From the NCBI RefSeq assembly GCF_000488255.1, contig NZ_KI530760.1:1-62250 (forward strand): a stretch of 62,250 nucleotides of DNA, read 5' to 3'. Positions 26,494 to 35,692 of the stretch are shown here, in pieces. Origin of the DNA: Acinetobacter indicus CIP 110367 (lineage in GTDB: Bacteria; Pseudomonadota; Gammaproteobacteria; Pseudomonadales; Moraxellaceae). The first letter of the stretch is position 1; every line of letters begins with the position of its first letter. Made by a program: the position numbers and the translations under genes. The notes under the pieces are model-generated. The model was not told where the DNA came from and made no database searches. It was given only the letters and a program-made list of their open reading frames with translations.

Positions 26494-26754
26494 ATGTGGA
26501 CACTTATTGTGGCTATCGTGATTGGTTTTATTGCAGGTCTTATTGCCCGTGCCATCCATCCAGGTGATGATAAAGCAGGCTTTATTATGACCACCTTACT
26601 CGGGATCGCCGGTTCACTGTTGGCCACTTACGGCGGTCGCTTCCTCGGTCTGTATGATGAAAACTCAGCTGCCGGCTTTATTGCCTCAGTAATTGGTGCG
26701 CTGATTATTCTGTTTATCTATAACATGATATCCAAACGCTCACATCGCGTTTAA
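26494..26754 (+). CDS. GlsB/YeaQ/YmgE family stress-response membrane protein
   Basis: An 86-aa protein with three hydrophobic helices. The Gly-rich first helix (VAIVIGFIAGLIARAIHPGD), the GFIMTTLLGIAGSLLATYGG segment and the final IGALIILFIYNMI helix are standard for this family (older name: transglycosylase-associated protein). Members are linked to envelope or general stress; their mechanism is unknown. GAAGGAGAC is a strong ribosome-binding site. Confidence 0.9.
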   Translation: MWTLIVAIVIGFIAGLIARAIHPGDDKAGFIMTTLLGIAGSLLATYGGRFLGLYDENSAAGFIASVIGALIILFIYNMISKRSHRV

Positions 26755-26760
26755 ATCAAT

Positions 26761-26793
26761 AAAAAAGCACCGTTCATTCGCCGGTGCTTTTTT
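26761..26793. terminator. Bidirectional terminator between the GlsB-like gene and dsbC
   Basis: Stem AAAAAAGCACC/GGTGCTTTTTT with symmetric A and T runs between convergent genes. Confidence 0.88.
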
Positions 26794-26826
26794 ATGGTCT
26801 AAAATCTGACTTTTAACAATCTGAAC

Positions 26827-27528
26827 TTAGAGTCCAAATTCCTTGAAAATCTGCTCGATCTGCGCAGCAGGGTAGGCGCCCATCACCTTAAAACCATTCG
26901 AGAAAATAATGGCCGGTGTACCGTTTAGTCCCAGGCTTTGCGCCAGTTTCAGATTACGCTGAATCGGATTGGCACAGGGCTGGCTCGCACGCGGGCTAAG
27001 GCCTTTGGCAATCAGGTTTTCCCAGGCCTGGGCCGGATTAGCTTCACAATACACCTGCTGCGAAGGGCGTACCGATTGTGCCTTTAACGGTAAAATAAAG
27101 GTGTAAATGGTGACATCATTGAGTTTTTTCAGCTCTACTTCCAGCTGTTTGCAATACGGGCAATTTGGGTCAGAAAAGATGGCTAGCTGACGTTTACCCG
27201 TCCCTCGAACCGTTTTTAAAGCATCTTGTAGCGGCAGTTTTTTCCAGTCGATGCTGTTTTGTTGTACCAGCAGCGCTTTGGTCAAATTCTGCTGGTCGCT
27301 TAAACGGATCATGGAACCGGCCAGAATATGCTTGGCATCTTCATTCAGATAGACCACCTGACCCTGCATTGAACCGCTATAAATCCCGCGCATTTCAGTG
27401 GCCTGAATATTCTGGATATCCAGGTTTGGATGCTGCTGCTTTAAATTGGCTTTGACGGTGTCGACATTGGCCAGTGCCAGCGTTGAGCTCATCGCGAGCG
27501 CGCCCAGCAAGAATGCATGTTTAAACAT
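26827..27528 (-). CDS. dsbC: Thiol:disulfide interchange protein DsbC
   Basis: A 233-aa periplasmic disulfide isomerase. A signal peptide (MFKHAFLLGALAMSSTLALA) is followed by an N-terminal dimerisation domain (about 21-85), a linker and a thioredoxin domain with active site CPYC (IFSDPNCPYCKQLE) and cis-Pro in LNGTPAIIFSNG. E. coli DsbC has CGYC; CPYC is seen in other DsbC/G relatives, so a DsbG-like role is not excluded. It stands as a single gene. Confidence 0.88.
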   Translation of the reverse strand: MFKHAFLLGALAMSSTLALANVDTVKANLKQQHPNLDIQNIQATEMRGIYSGSMQGQVVYLNEDAKHILAGSMIRLSDQQNLTKALLVQQNSIDWKKLPLQDALKTVRGTGKRQLAIFSDPNCPYCKQLEVELKKLNDVTIYTFILPLKAQSVRPSQQVYCEANPAQAWENLIAKGLSPRASQPCANPIQRNLKLAQSLGLNGTPAIIFSNGFKVMGAYPAAQIEQIFKEFGL

Positions 27529-27618
27529 AGTGAAATCTTGTCTTTATCAATCCTTGCCCGATTCTAATCTTAAATCGGGACAAAGATTCCACTTTTATCA
27601 GAGAAATTTACCGAATCA

Positions 27619-28602
27619 CTACAGCATCGACAACGACGTTTCACGTGGAACACAAACCGGATGAATCGAGTTAATTTCAATTGAGACATGCACAATTTCC
27701 TCATGCACTGACAGGGCCGTGCGGATTTGATCGGCATTTAATTCATCTTCAGTTTCTACGGCCAGAATACAGGAAAACTTGTCACGACCGACTTTCCAGA
27801 CATGCAGATCGGTGATATTGACCATTCCTGGCAGCTCGGCAATCACCTCGCGAATTTCTTCCACCACCGGATGATCCATTTCGGCATCCAGCAAGGTGCG
27901 TCCAGTTTCCTGAATCAGGCCCCAGGCCCAGCGCGCCACCAGAATCGAACCCACAATACCCAGTACCGCATCAAGAAAATCCCAGCCCCAGAACTTGCCG
28001 GCAATTAAGGCCACAATGGCAAAAATGGAGGTTACAGCATCGGCCACCACATGCATAAACGCAGCTTTCTGGTTTAAATCATGTGCTCCAGCTGTATGTG
28101 CATGCGCATGTCCATGCCCCGACTCATGGTGATGGTGATGGTGATGGTGACCATCATCATGCAGTAACCAGGCACAAATCAAGTTGACCAATAGGCCTAA
28201 AATCGCAATGGGAATGGCTTCGTTATAATGAATATTAACCGGGAAAAATAAGCGTTCTACCGAATGAAACGCCATAAAACCGGCCACTACCAGCAATAAA
28301 ATCGCACTACTATAACCGGCCAGAATCTCAATTTTCCAGGTACCAAAGCTAAAACGGGCATCCTGGGCATAATGACGCGCCGCCCGATAAGCCACATAGG
28401 CCAGCCCCAAAGCCAGCATATGCGAGCTCATATGCCAGCCATCGGCCAGAAGTGCCATCGAGTTAAAAATCCAGCCGCCAATAATCTCTAAAAGCATCAT
28501 GACACCGGTTAATATCGCAGCATATAATATACGCTTCTGGGCCAGTGGATTGCCTTCATCAAACTGATGGTGATGGGTACGGTGAGAAACATGATTTTGC
28601 AT
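27619..28602 (-). CDS. dmeF: Cation diffusion facilitator, DmeF-like (Co/Ni/Zn efflux)
   Basis: A 327-aa CDF exporter. Six helices carry the metal-binding HxxxD motifs (LLADGWHMSSHM in TM2, HVVADAVTSIF in TM5). A His-rich cytoplasmic loop (about 148-172, eight His in a row plus HGHAHAH) lies between TM4 and TM5, and there is a C-terminal metal-sensing domain. The pairing with a divergent RcnR/CsoR-type repressor and a shared operator is the DmeRF arrangement, which suggests Co(II)/Ni(II) as substrates. Zinc cannot be excluded. Confidence 0.85.
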   Translation of the reverse strand: MQNHVSHRTHHHQFDEGNPLAQKRILYAAILTGVMMLLEIIGGWIFNSMALLADGWHMSSHMLALGLAYVAYRAARHYAQDARFSFGTWKIEILAGYSSAILLLVVAGFMAFHSVERLFFPVNIHYNEAIPIAILGLLVNLICAWLLHDDGHHHHHHHHESGHGHAHAHTAGAHDLNQKAAFMHVVADAVTSIFAIVALIAGKFWGWDFLDAVLGIVGSILVARWAWGLIQETGRTLLDAEMDHPVVEEIREVIAELPGMVNITDLHVWKVGRDKFSCILAVETEDELNADQIRTALSVHEEIVHVSIEINSIHPVCVPRETSLSML

Positions 28603-28617
28603 GGGGAGAATCGTCCA

Positions 28618-28637
28618 ATATACCCCCCTATAGTATA
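28618..28637. promoter_or_regulatory. RcnR/CsoR-type operator between dmeF and dmeR
   Basis: TATACCCCCCTATAGTATA is a C6 tract flanked by TATA(C)/AGTATA half-sites, the A-tract/G-tract architecture recognised by RcnR/FrmR/DmeR repressors. It lies in the 54-bp gap between the divergent genes, overlapping the likely promoters. Confidence 0.75.
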
Positions 28638-28656
28638 TTTGAAATTAAGGTGAAGT

Positions 28657-28923
28657 GTGGGCCATTTACATACAGATAAAAAAGTTTTAAATCGCATCAA
28701 GCGTTTACAAGGTCAGATCAGTGCGGTGGAACAGTCCATCCATGATCCGGAAAAAAGCTGTATCGAAGTATTACAGCAGGTGGCTGCGATTAAAGGCGCG
28801 GTTAACGGGCTGATGAATGAGCTGATTGAATCGCATTTGCGCCATCATGTCATTGGCGATGAGGTCGAGGTCAATGAAGTCGAACTGGATGAATTTTTAA
28901 AATTGTTAAAACGCTATACCTAA
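28657..28923 (+). CDS. dmeR: Metal-sensing repressor, RcnR/CsoR family (DmeR-like)
   Basis: An 88-aa all-helical repressor. The N-terminal GHLHTDKKVLNRIKRLQGQI has the first His ligand, KSCIEVLQQVAAIKGA holds the conserved Cys, and NELIESHLRHHV the later His ligands: the Cys/His set of Co/Ni sensors rather than the Cys-rich Cu sensors. The GTG start follows AAGG by 6 bp. It is divergent from the efflux gene it should repress. Confidence 0.88.
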   Translation: MGHLHTDKKVLNRIKRLQGQISAVEQSIHDPEKSCIEVLQQVAAIKGAVNGLMNELIESHLRHHVIGDEVEVNEVELDEFLKLLKRYT

Positions 28924-28990
28924 GCCCATCTTTCGATTGACCCACAAAATTCCTGCCTTTACACTGAAACGATCTTTTCTCATATCATGA

Positions 28991-29022
28991 TACCTGAGCT
29001 AAAAAGCTGAGGTATTTTTTTA
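28991..29022 (+). terminator. dmeR terminator
   Basis: Stem TACCTGAGCT/AGCTGAGGTA (one G-G mismatch), AAAA loop, T-run. It ends 8 bp before the next start codon. Confidence 0.75.
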
Positions 29023-29029
29023 TTCTCTC

Positions 29030-30205
29030 ATGTCAAACGCTCAATCGTGGCAGCCGTTTTTAATGGTCAGCCTGGCGCTGTGTATTGGTACCGTTGGAAC
29101 CGCACTGGCCAGCCCTTTATATCCCCTGTATCAGGAGCTGTGGCAGCTGCTGCCGAGTCATATTACCTATCTGTTTGTAGCCTATATGTTCGGTTGTCTG
29201 GCCACTTTACTGTTTCTGGGGCGAACCAGTAACCGCTTTGGTTTTGTTCGCAGCTTGCAGGTCGGTATTGCCCTGGTCACGATTGGACTGATACTGTCAG
29301 CCTGGGCGCCGACAGCACTGTATTTGGGCCTCGGCCGCTTTATTATTGGGATTGCCTCCGGACTGATTACCACTTCTGCCATGCTGGGGCTGATGAATGT
29401 AGTGCCCGATAGCCATAAGCTGCTGGCGCCGCAGCTCAGCTCGATTATTACCGCAATTGGCTTTGGTTTAGGGCCATTTCTGGGCGGTGTGATTGCCCAG
29501 TTTGCCGAGCAACCGCTGGTCACGCCTTATCTTCCGGTGATTGTCAGTGCCATTTTCTGTGGGCTGGGCCTGTTCAAGCTAAAACAGCCTGCCTTTGAAC
29601 AGCAGCCCTTTTCGGTTTATCCCAAATTACAAACCCCGGATGCGCCGTATCAGGCTGCTTTTTTTCTGGTCAGTTTCGCTGCGTTTTGTGCCTTTGCCGG
29701 CTTTAGCCTGTTTGCTTCGCTGTCGCCGTCGTTTGTGCAGGATATTTTGCCTTGGCATGGACCACTGGTCAGTGGTGTAGCAATTTCTGCGATTTTAATT
29801 ATTTCAGCCATCGTCCAGTTTTTTGCCCGTAGTGTACTGCCTGCCACGGCCTTGCGCTGGGGTCTCTATGCGCTGCTCGGCAGCCTGCTTCTGCTGGGAC
29901 TGTGTATGTCGCTGCAATGGAGCCCGCTGTTCTTTGTCAGTGATGTGCTGGTCGGAATTGGGCATGGCTTGAGCTTATTGGGCGCCTTTGGCCTGATTCA
30001 CCAGATGAGTCAGCCGCACAACCGCGCTGCAATTATGTCCAGTTATCTGTTTATTGCCTATCTGGGCACCATTGTACCGATTATTGCGGTGGGTTATTTA
30101 TCAGACCATTTTGGCTTAAGTGTGGGTATTATCAGCTTCTGCATGCTGATTGGGCTGCTTTGCCTCAGCCTGATCTGGCAGCAGCGTAAAGTGCTAACCT
30201 TTTAA
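29030..30205 (+). CDS. Major facilitator superfamily transporter
   Basis: A 391-aa protein with 12 predicted helices, DHA1-like size. It has FLGRTSNRFGF, a variant of the loop 2-3 motif A, and GLGRFIIGIASGLITTSAMLG in TM4. A central loop (about 180-200) separates the halves. The substrate cannot be read from sequence; efflux of small molecules is the usual role. It begins just behind the dmeR terminator, so it needs its own promoter or read-through. Confidence 0.85.
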   Translation: MSNAQSWQPFLMVSLALCIGTVGTALASPLYPLYQELWQLLPSHITYLFVAYMFGCLATLLFLGRTSNRFGFVRSLQVGIALVTIGLILSAWAPTALYLGLGRFIIGIASGLITTSAMLGLMNVVPDSHKLLAPQLSSIITAIGFGLGPFLGGVIAQFAEQPLVTPYLPVIVSAIFCGLGLFKLKQPAFEQQPFSVYPKLQTPDAPYQAAFFLVSFAAFCAFAGFSLFASLSPSFVQDILPWHGPLVSGVAISAILIISAIVQFFARSVLPATALRWGLYALLGSLLLLGLCMSLQWSPLFFVSDVLVGIGHGLSLLGAFGLIHQMSQPHNRAAIMSSYLFIAYLGTIVPIIAVGYLSDHFGLSVGIISFCMLIGLLCLSLIWQQRKVLTF

Positions 30206-30322
30206 ATTAATGCTGTTGAGTCGGGGATGATCAGGCACCCTCGGCCTGATCCTGGGTGCGGACAGACTGCGCTGCCAATCAGATGCTGACCATATCAACA
30301 TCCACCAGATGATTGAATAGTT

Positions 30323-30658
30323 TTATTTCTCTGTACCGGGTTGATGTTCCAGCTCTTTCATTAAAAAGTAGTTTAAAAAGGTCCGAATGACCGCAATAAT
30401 CGCCAGTTTGATCAGGCTGTCCATATCCGGATCGACCGTGGTGGCCAGAATATCTGCGGCCAGCTGAAACTCCAGCGCAGTGGCCAGCCAGTTCCCAAAA
30501 CAATAGCGCGCGCTGCGGCCGGATTTTAACTGGACCAGCACCATTAAGGTTTTGACCAGACCAATCACTACACAGACCACCGAGATAAACTCGAGTAACA
30601 GCTGCAGCACACTCACTAAAGCAACCAGTGACTCACGTAAATCAACCACCTCCAGCAT
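30323..30658 (-). CDS. DUF1622 family membrane protein
   Basis: A 111-aa protein with two or three hydrophobic helices: one near 12-45 and one near 85-100. The segment ARYCFGNWLATALEFQLAADILATT is characteristic of DUF1622, a family without known function. A very strong ribosome-binding site (GGAGGTG) precedes the ATG. Single gene. Confidence 0.82.
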   Translation of the reverse strand: MLEVVDLRESLVALVSVLQLLLEFISVVCVVIGLVKTLMVLVQLKSGRSARYCFGNWLATALEFQLAADILATTVDPDMDSLIKLAIIAVIRTFLNYFLMKELEHQPGTEK

Positions 30659-30865
30659 GCCACACCTCCGGCAGTGTTTTTATAGACTGCATTCAGGATT
30701 TTATTGAAACAACTTGTAGGTTATTCACTCATCATAGCCTGAATATCGGGCAATAGAAGGGCGGATGGCAAGATGTAAACTGCCGCATACGATGTGACAG
30801 GCTGTTCCCTTAGAGTATACGAAACCCTTTAGGCTGAAATGACGAGATTGCCTGATAAAAAGCAA

Positions 30866-30902
30866 TAAAAAAGCACCAGGTGGCTAACACCTGATGCTTT
30901 TA
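30866..30902. terminator. mnmE terminator
   Basis: Stem AAGCACCAGGTG/CACCTGATGCTT. A6 on the left gives a U-run for minus-strand transcripts. Confidence 0.82.
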
Positions 30903-30932
30903 AATGCATAGCAAGCTCAGAGCGTACTACGC

Positions 30933-32291
30933 TTATTTTCCAATACAGAAAGAACCGAAAATTTTACCCAACAGATCATCGGCACTAAAATCTCCGGTAA
31001 TTTCACCTAGGGCATTTTGCGCCAGACGCAGGGATTCAGCCACCAGCTCACCGGCATGATAATCTACCAGCTGCTCGCGCGCTTCGGCCAGATAGTACTG
31101 GGTGCGCTTCATTGCGTCTAAATGACGAGTTCGGGCAATGAAGGTATCTTCTTCCGGCTGGAAGCCTGCATGGGCTGTAATCGCATCTATGAGCGATTGA
31201 ACACCGGTTTCCTGCTTGGCCGACATGGTAATATGACGAAAACCCTGATAATCACCAATAACGGCTTCAGCACCAGTCAAATCTGCTTTATTACCAATCA
31301 GCATCAGACGTTTGGGTTCCAGATGATCGGCAAAATATTCCTGGGCCAATTGCAGCGGATCTTCACCCTGACTCAGGTCATACACCAGCAGCAATAAATC
31401 GGCCTGTTCAATTTCTTTAATCGCGCGGCGGATGCCTTCTTTTTCCACCACATCACCGGTTTCCCGTAAACCGGCGGTATCGGTCAGGGTAATCGGCAAG
31501 CCATTTAAGGTGATTTTTTCATGCAGCACATCACGGGTGGTACCGGCAATATCGGTCACAATCGCCCGTTCAATCCCGGCTAAAGCATTCAGTAAAGATG
31601 ATTTTCCGGCATTCGGTTTACCGGCAATCACCACCTGCAAGCCTTCACGTAATAATTGTCCCTGACGTGCCGATTGCTGTACCGCGGTGACTGAGCTGGC
31701 AACATCATCCAGCAGGGCCAGAATTTTGCCATCGGCCAGAAAATCAATTTCTTCTTCCGGAAAATCAATCGCTGCTTCCACATGCAAACGCAGATGAATC
31801 AGTTTTTCTAAAACCGTATTGACCTTGGTTGAAAATGCACCTTGTAAAGAACGTACCGCTGAACGTGCTGCGGCCTGCGAAGTGGCGTCAATCAGGTCGG
31901 CAATCGCTTCAGCCTGTACCAGATCAAGCTTGCCATTTTCAAAGGCGCGCATGGAAAATTCACCGGCTTTGGCCGCGGTTGCACCGAGTTCCAGTAAACG
32001 TGCCAGCAGGGCATTTTGAATGACCGGGCCACCATGACCTTGCAGTTCCACCACGTCTTCACCGGTAAAGGAGTTTGGATTAGGGAAACAAATCACCAAA
32101 CCTTCATCCATCACCTCACCGCTAGCCTCATAAAACTGACGGAAGCCGGCAAAACGGGCTTTCGGCAGCTGCTTTTGGGTTAAGGCTTCAGCAATGGCAT
32201 AGGATTTAGGACCAGACAGGCGAATCACCCCCACACCGCCACGCCCGGGTGGAGTGGCAATCGCAGCAATTGTTGTGGTTTGGGTCAGCAT
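30933..32291 (-). CDS. mnmE: tRNA modification GTPase MnmE
   Basis: A 452-aa GTPase that, with MnmG, installs the cmnm5 group on wobble U34 of tRNA. The N-terminal folate-binding domain has TIAAIATPPGRGGVGVIRLS. The GTPase motifs are GKPNAGKSSLLN, DIAGTTRD, DTAGLRET and NKAD. The C-terminal CIGK is complete, with the catalytic Cys. It is the last gene of the conserved rpmH-rnpA-yidD-yidC-mnmE cluster, separated from yidC by a terminator. Confidence 0.97.
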   Translation of the reverse strand: MLTQTTTIAAIATPPGRGGVGVIRLSGPKSYAIAEALTQKQLPKARFAGFRQFYEASGEVMDEGLVICFPNPNSFTGEDVVELQGHGGPVIQNALLARLLELGATAAKAGEFSMRAFENGKLDLVQAEAIADLIDATSQAAARSAVRSLQGAFSTKVNTVLEKLIHLRLHVEAAIDFPEEEIDFLADGKILALLDDVASSVTAVQQSARQGQLLREGLQVVIAGKPNAGKSSLLNALAGIERAIVTDIAGTTRDVLHEKITLNGLPITLTDTAGLRETGDVVEKEGIRRAIKEIEQADLLLLVYDLSQGEDPLQLAQEYFADHLEPKRLMLIGNKADLTGAEAVIGDYQGFRHITMSAKQETGVQSLIDAITAHAGFQPEEDTFIARTRHLDAMKRTQYYLAEAREQLVDYHAGELVAESLRLAQNALGEITGDFSADDLLGKIFGSFCIGK

Positions 32292-32323
32292 AAATTCACC
32301 TGTTGCAATGCTTAAAGTCGGGC

Positions 32324-32363
32324 CAAAAAAAATCCGCCTAAGAGTATCATCTTAAGCGGATTT
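32324..32363 (-). terminator. yidC terminator
   Basis: Imperfect stem AATCCGC..TAAGA/TCTTAAGCGGATT, followed on the minus strand by U8. Confidence 0.78.
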
Positions 32364-32383
32364 ATTCAGCTCGTCAGTACAAC

Positions 32384-34153
32384 TTAGTTGACTGGGGTCG
32401 CTTCATCACGTTTGGCACGGTCTTTCTCAACAGATTTGTTGATCAGGCCTTGCTGCAAGATGGTGATCAGGTTGTTGACAATCCAGTACAACACCAGACC
32501 CGCCGGGAAGAACAGCAAGAACACAGTAAAGATCACTGGCATAATGCGGAAGACTTTAGCCTGCATAGGATCGGTCGGCTGCGGGTTCAGCATTTGCTGG
32601 ATATACATGGTCGCACCCATGATCAGCGGCAAGATAAACCAAGGGTCCATTGCCGATAAATCCTGAATCCAGAGTAACCATGGCGCATGACGCAGCTCTA
32701 CAGATTCCATCAGTACCCAGTACAGGGCCAGGAAGATTGGCATTTGCAGTAACAGCGGTAAACAGCCGGCCAGCGGATTGACCTGTTCACGTTTGTACAG
32801 GGCCATCATCTCTTGCGAGAAGCGCATCCGGTCTTCACCGAACTCTTCTTTCATGCGCTGCATTTCAGGTGCAATCACACGCATTTTCGCCATAGAACGG
32901 TAGCTCTTCGACGATAATGGCCACAGAATCAGCTTCACCAGAATGGTCAACAGAATAATTGCCCAGCCCCAGTTCCCCACTAAGCCGTGGAAGAATTCCA
33001 AGCCTACAAATAGCAGTTTGGCAATTGGCCATAACCAGCCATAATCCACAGTCTGATTCAGACCAGTGGCCAGATCTTTCAGCTCTGACTGGATTTTTGG
33101 ACCGCTATAGAAGGTCGCATCGACTTCTGCCACTGTACCCGCCGGTACATTAATGGTTGGCGAAGTAAAGCCGATAATATTCATATTATCGCCTGATTTA
33201 CGCGATTCCAGCTTGGCGCTATACGGTTGGCCATCGGCCTGGGTCAGTTTCAGGTTACCCGGCACCCATGCACTCACGAAGTAGTGCTGTACCACCGCAA
33301 CCCAGCCGCCAGTCGCTTCAACATTCAGTTTTTCTTCAGTGAAGTTGTCGAATTTCAGCTTGTTGTAGTGTTCATCCGGTGTCCCCCAGGCGCCGCCCAG
33401 GAAGGTACCCAAAGTGAAAATGCCCTGGTCCGATTTACCCGGATCATCCGAGTTATCACGTTTGATCTGACCAAACATTTGACCTTGCCAGTTCTGGCCA
33501 CTGCGGTTTACCACTTTGTGGTTGACCACAATCGGATATTCGCCTTGCTTGAAGCTGAAGGTCTTGATAATTTCTACACCGTCAGCAGTTTTGTACACCA
33601 TTGGTACATTTAACACTTTCACCGCTTCACCGTCCTGATTCTGAACGGCTTTGGCATCTTCCAGGCTATAGCTTAATTTTTCAACTTCATAGCTTGGACG
33701 ACCATTACGGCTGCTGTCTGGTCCATTCAGACCAATCAGGCCTGACTGAGCGACATAGGTACGTTTGTCATCGCTTTCAAGCATTACAAACGGTGCATCA
33801 CTGTCTTTATTTTTGTCATGATTGAGTAATTCAACACGAACAATATCACCACCTTTTGGATTGATCCAAAGATGATAAAGGTCAGTTTGTACTGAAATAA
33901 GCTGCTGACTTACAGGTGCAGTGGCATCTGTGGTTTGAGTCTGCTGCGCTGAAATATTTGCCTGCGGTACATCAGAAGCTGCTGTAGCGGTTTGGCCATT
34001 TGGCAAATCTGCAGACACTTCATGTGAAACCACCGCAGCCTGTTGCTGTGGCTGGGTTTCAGCATTTCCATAATCTTTTTGCCAAGCCAAAATGAGCAAA
34101 TAAGCGACAACAAACATGGCCCCGAGAATTGCAATCCTGGCCCATTGTTGCAT
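32384..34153 (-). CDS. yidC: Membrane protein insertase YidC
   Basis: A 589-aa Oxa1/Alb3-family insertase of the inner membrane. It has an N-terminal TM (7-25), then a Gln/Thr/Ala-rich linker and the large periplasmic domain (about 80-360). The five-helix conserved core starts near 375 (FFHGLVGNWGWAIILLTILV) with the cytoplasmic coiled hairpin KMRVIAPEMQRMKEEFGEDR and PLAGCLPLLLQMPIFLALYW. Length is normal for Gammaproteobacteria. yidD lies 5 bp upstream. Confidence 0.97.
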   Translation of the reverse strand: MQQWARIAILGAMFVVAYLLILAWQKDYGNAETQPQQQAAVVSHEVSADLPNGQTATAASDVPQANISAQQTQTTDATAPVSQQLISVQTDLYHLWINPKGGDIVRVELLNHDKNKDSDAPFVMLESDDKRTYVAQSGLIGLNGPDSSRNGRPSYEVEKLSYSLEDAKAVQNQDGEAVKVLNVPMVYKTADGVEIIKTFSFKQGEYPIVVNHKVVNRSGQNWQGQMFGQIKRDNSDDPGKSDQGIFTLGTFLGGAWGTPDEHYNKLKFDNFTEEKLNVEATGGWVAVVQHYFVSAWVPGNLKLTQADGQPYSAKLESRKSGDNMNIIGFTSPTINVPAGTVAEVDATFYSGPKIQSELKDLATGLNQTVDYGWLWPIAKLLFVGLEFFHGLVGNWGWAIILLTILVKLILWPLSSKSYRSMAKMRVIAPEMQRMKEEFGEDRMRFSQEMMALYKREQVNPLAGCLPLLLQMPIFLALYWVLMESVELRHAPWLLWIQDLSAMDPWFILPLIMGATMYIQQMLNPQPTDPMQAKVFRIMPVIFTVFLLFFPAGLVLYWIVNNLITILQQGLINKSVEKDRAKRDEATPVN

Positions 34154-34158
34154 ATCTA

Positions 34159-34479
34159 TTACCCCAAGTGGTTAGAGTGATTTTGGTTCAATAAACGTTC
34201 ACGAAAGGGTACAGCAATGTGACCCGTTTGAGAATCTATTTGCTGAAATGAAATAAAACGAATTGCTTTGGCCGGTACAGGGTCATAACCCGAACCACCC
34301 CACGGATGACAACGACAGATACGTCTGGTCGCCAGCCACACACCACGTCCGGACCCATGGATCTGGACTGCTTCCAGGGCATATTGAGAACAGGTTGGAA
34401 TATAGCGACAACGTGGTCCAAGAAGCGGACTAATCGCAATCTGATAGAAACGAATCAACCAATGCAGTAAACGTACCAT
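34159..34479 (-). CDS. yidD: Membrane protein insertion efficiency factor YidD
   Basis: A 106-aa small protein. The signature [14 protein letters not shown] and [13 protein letters not shown] are both present, behind an amphipathic N-terminal helix ([20 protein letters not shown]). It assists YidC/Sec insertion. It lies between rnpA (9-bp gap) and yidC (5-bp gap). Confidence 0.95.
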   Translation of the reverse strand: MVRLLHWLIRFYQIAISPLLGPRCRYIPTCSQYALEAVQIHGSGRGVWLATRRICRCHPWGGSGYDPVPAKAIRFISFQQIDSQTGHIAVPFRERLLNQNHSNHLG

Positions 34480-34488
34480 TGGTCATCT

Positions 34489-34881
34489 CTACTGATGTGG
34501 GGAGGGAGCTATTTTAGAATGCTTTTTGGCAAGGCGGTGCAATTTCTGCCAAGCAAATTGTAATTGCTGATGTAACTCTGCATTTGGCACTGTTTCAATC
34601 CCCATTTTGGGCATCACCACAATATCCAGTACAGCCAATTGCTGTTGATGCAGGCGAAAACTTTCGCGAGCAAGTCGTTTTACTCGATTTCTTTCGTGTG
34701 CACGACGCACTTTTTTCTTGGCAACAACAATACCCAAACGGCTGTTCAGCAGTTCGGACGGTTTTGCTAGAAATAAGAAATGGGGTTGATGCACTTTAAA
34801 AAGCGCACCATCAAACACATCTTTATAATCGGCAGCACAGCGTATACGAAGCTCTGTGCTGAAGCCATAAAGTGATGTCAT
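34489..34881 (-). CDS. rnpA: Ribonuclease P protein component
   Basis: A 130-aa basic protein subunit of RNase P, which matures tRNA 5' ends. The RNR motif region [21 protein letters not shown] is the family hallmark, here split by length: [10 protein letters not shown] then [10 protein letters not shown]. The start ATG at 34881 ([19 protein letters not shown]) is preferred over a TTG three codons upstream. It follows rpmH by 28 bp, the usual arrangement next to oriC. Confidence 0.95.
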   Translation of the reverse strand: MTSLYGFSTELRIRCAADYKDVFDGALFKVHQPHFLFLAKPSELLNSRLGIVVAKKKVRRAHERNRVKRLARESFRLHQQQLAVLDIVVMPKMGIETVPNAELHQQLQFAWQKLHRLAKKHSKIAPSPHQ

Positions 34882-34909
34882 AACACCCAAGTCGATGCAG
34901 CGTGACTGA

Positions 34910-35044
34910 TTAAACAGTTAAGCTGTGACGACCTTTTGCACGACGGCGAGCTAATACTTGACGACCAGCTTTAGTAGCCATACGAGCACGGAAACCATGA
35001 ACGCGTTTACGCTTTAATTCAGATGGTTGGAATGTACGTTTCAT
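34910..35044 (-). CDS. rpmH: 50S ribosomal protein L34
   Basis: A 44-aa ribosomal protein of the large subunit. Translation gives [20 protein letters not shown] and then [20 protein letters not shown] followed by SLTV: the canonical L34 sequence. First gene of the leftward cluster next to oriC. Confidence 0.97.
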
Positions 35045-35692
35045 GTCGAAACTCCAAAAATGATCTTTCTATAAAGGTCCGCGATTTTAGTGCTCATTGC
35101 TTGAGCTGTCAATCAAAAACACGGTTTTCCTTTAAATAAGCCTGATTTTTATAAAAGGCCTTAAGTTTCTTCAATAATAGGTAATTGTACATATTTTGGC
35201 TTATTCACAAGCTATCCCATTGTTAAAACATAAAAAATAAGTTATAAACAATATTATTCACATAATTATCCACAAGATCATGTGAATAAATTTATTCTCT
35301 GCAGGTTTAAATTTATTTTCAGTTTATCCACATCCAAGCACGCTCTAATATATAAATTCAAATTTATAAATTTAAATTTATTCTTATTAGGGTGGCTTTT
35401 TTATGTGGAAAAGCAATTTTTAAATTTAAAAAACATAGACTTTGCATGTGGATAACTGTGTTTTTATATTTTTAATACATTGTGGATAACTTTATGCTAT
35501 ATTTCATCCACAGCTTGCGGATAAACTTATCCACACCAGCTTTTAAATTTAAATTTAGATCTTGATGTTTGTTTTTTGGCTAAATTCGCTCAATTTCTCA
35601 TGACAGATGTGGATAACTTGGTTAGAATGGCGACCCGCTTGCAGCGGACGAATGCGTTTTAAATTTAAAATGGAATGAATAGGGGTTTTCAC
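35045..35692. other. Chromosomal replication origin oriC
   Basis: A non-coding AT-rich region between rpmH and dnaA. DnaA boxes are seen in both orientations. Plus: TTATTCACA 35201 and 35254; TTATCCACA 35266, 35324 and 35527; TCATCCACA 35504. Minus: 35281 (TTATTCACA), 35404 (TTTTCCACA), 35447, 35481 and 35608. AT-rich TTTAAATTTAAA tracts (35360-35380, 35420, 35545, 35660) are candidate unwinding elements. The position between rpmH and dnaA is the standard Gammaproteobacterial or Pseudomonas-type origin. The dnaA promoter must also lie here, so initiation and dnaA expression share boxes. Confidence 0.92.
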
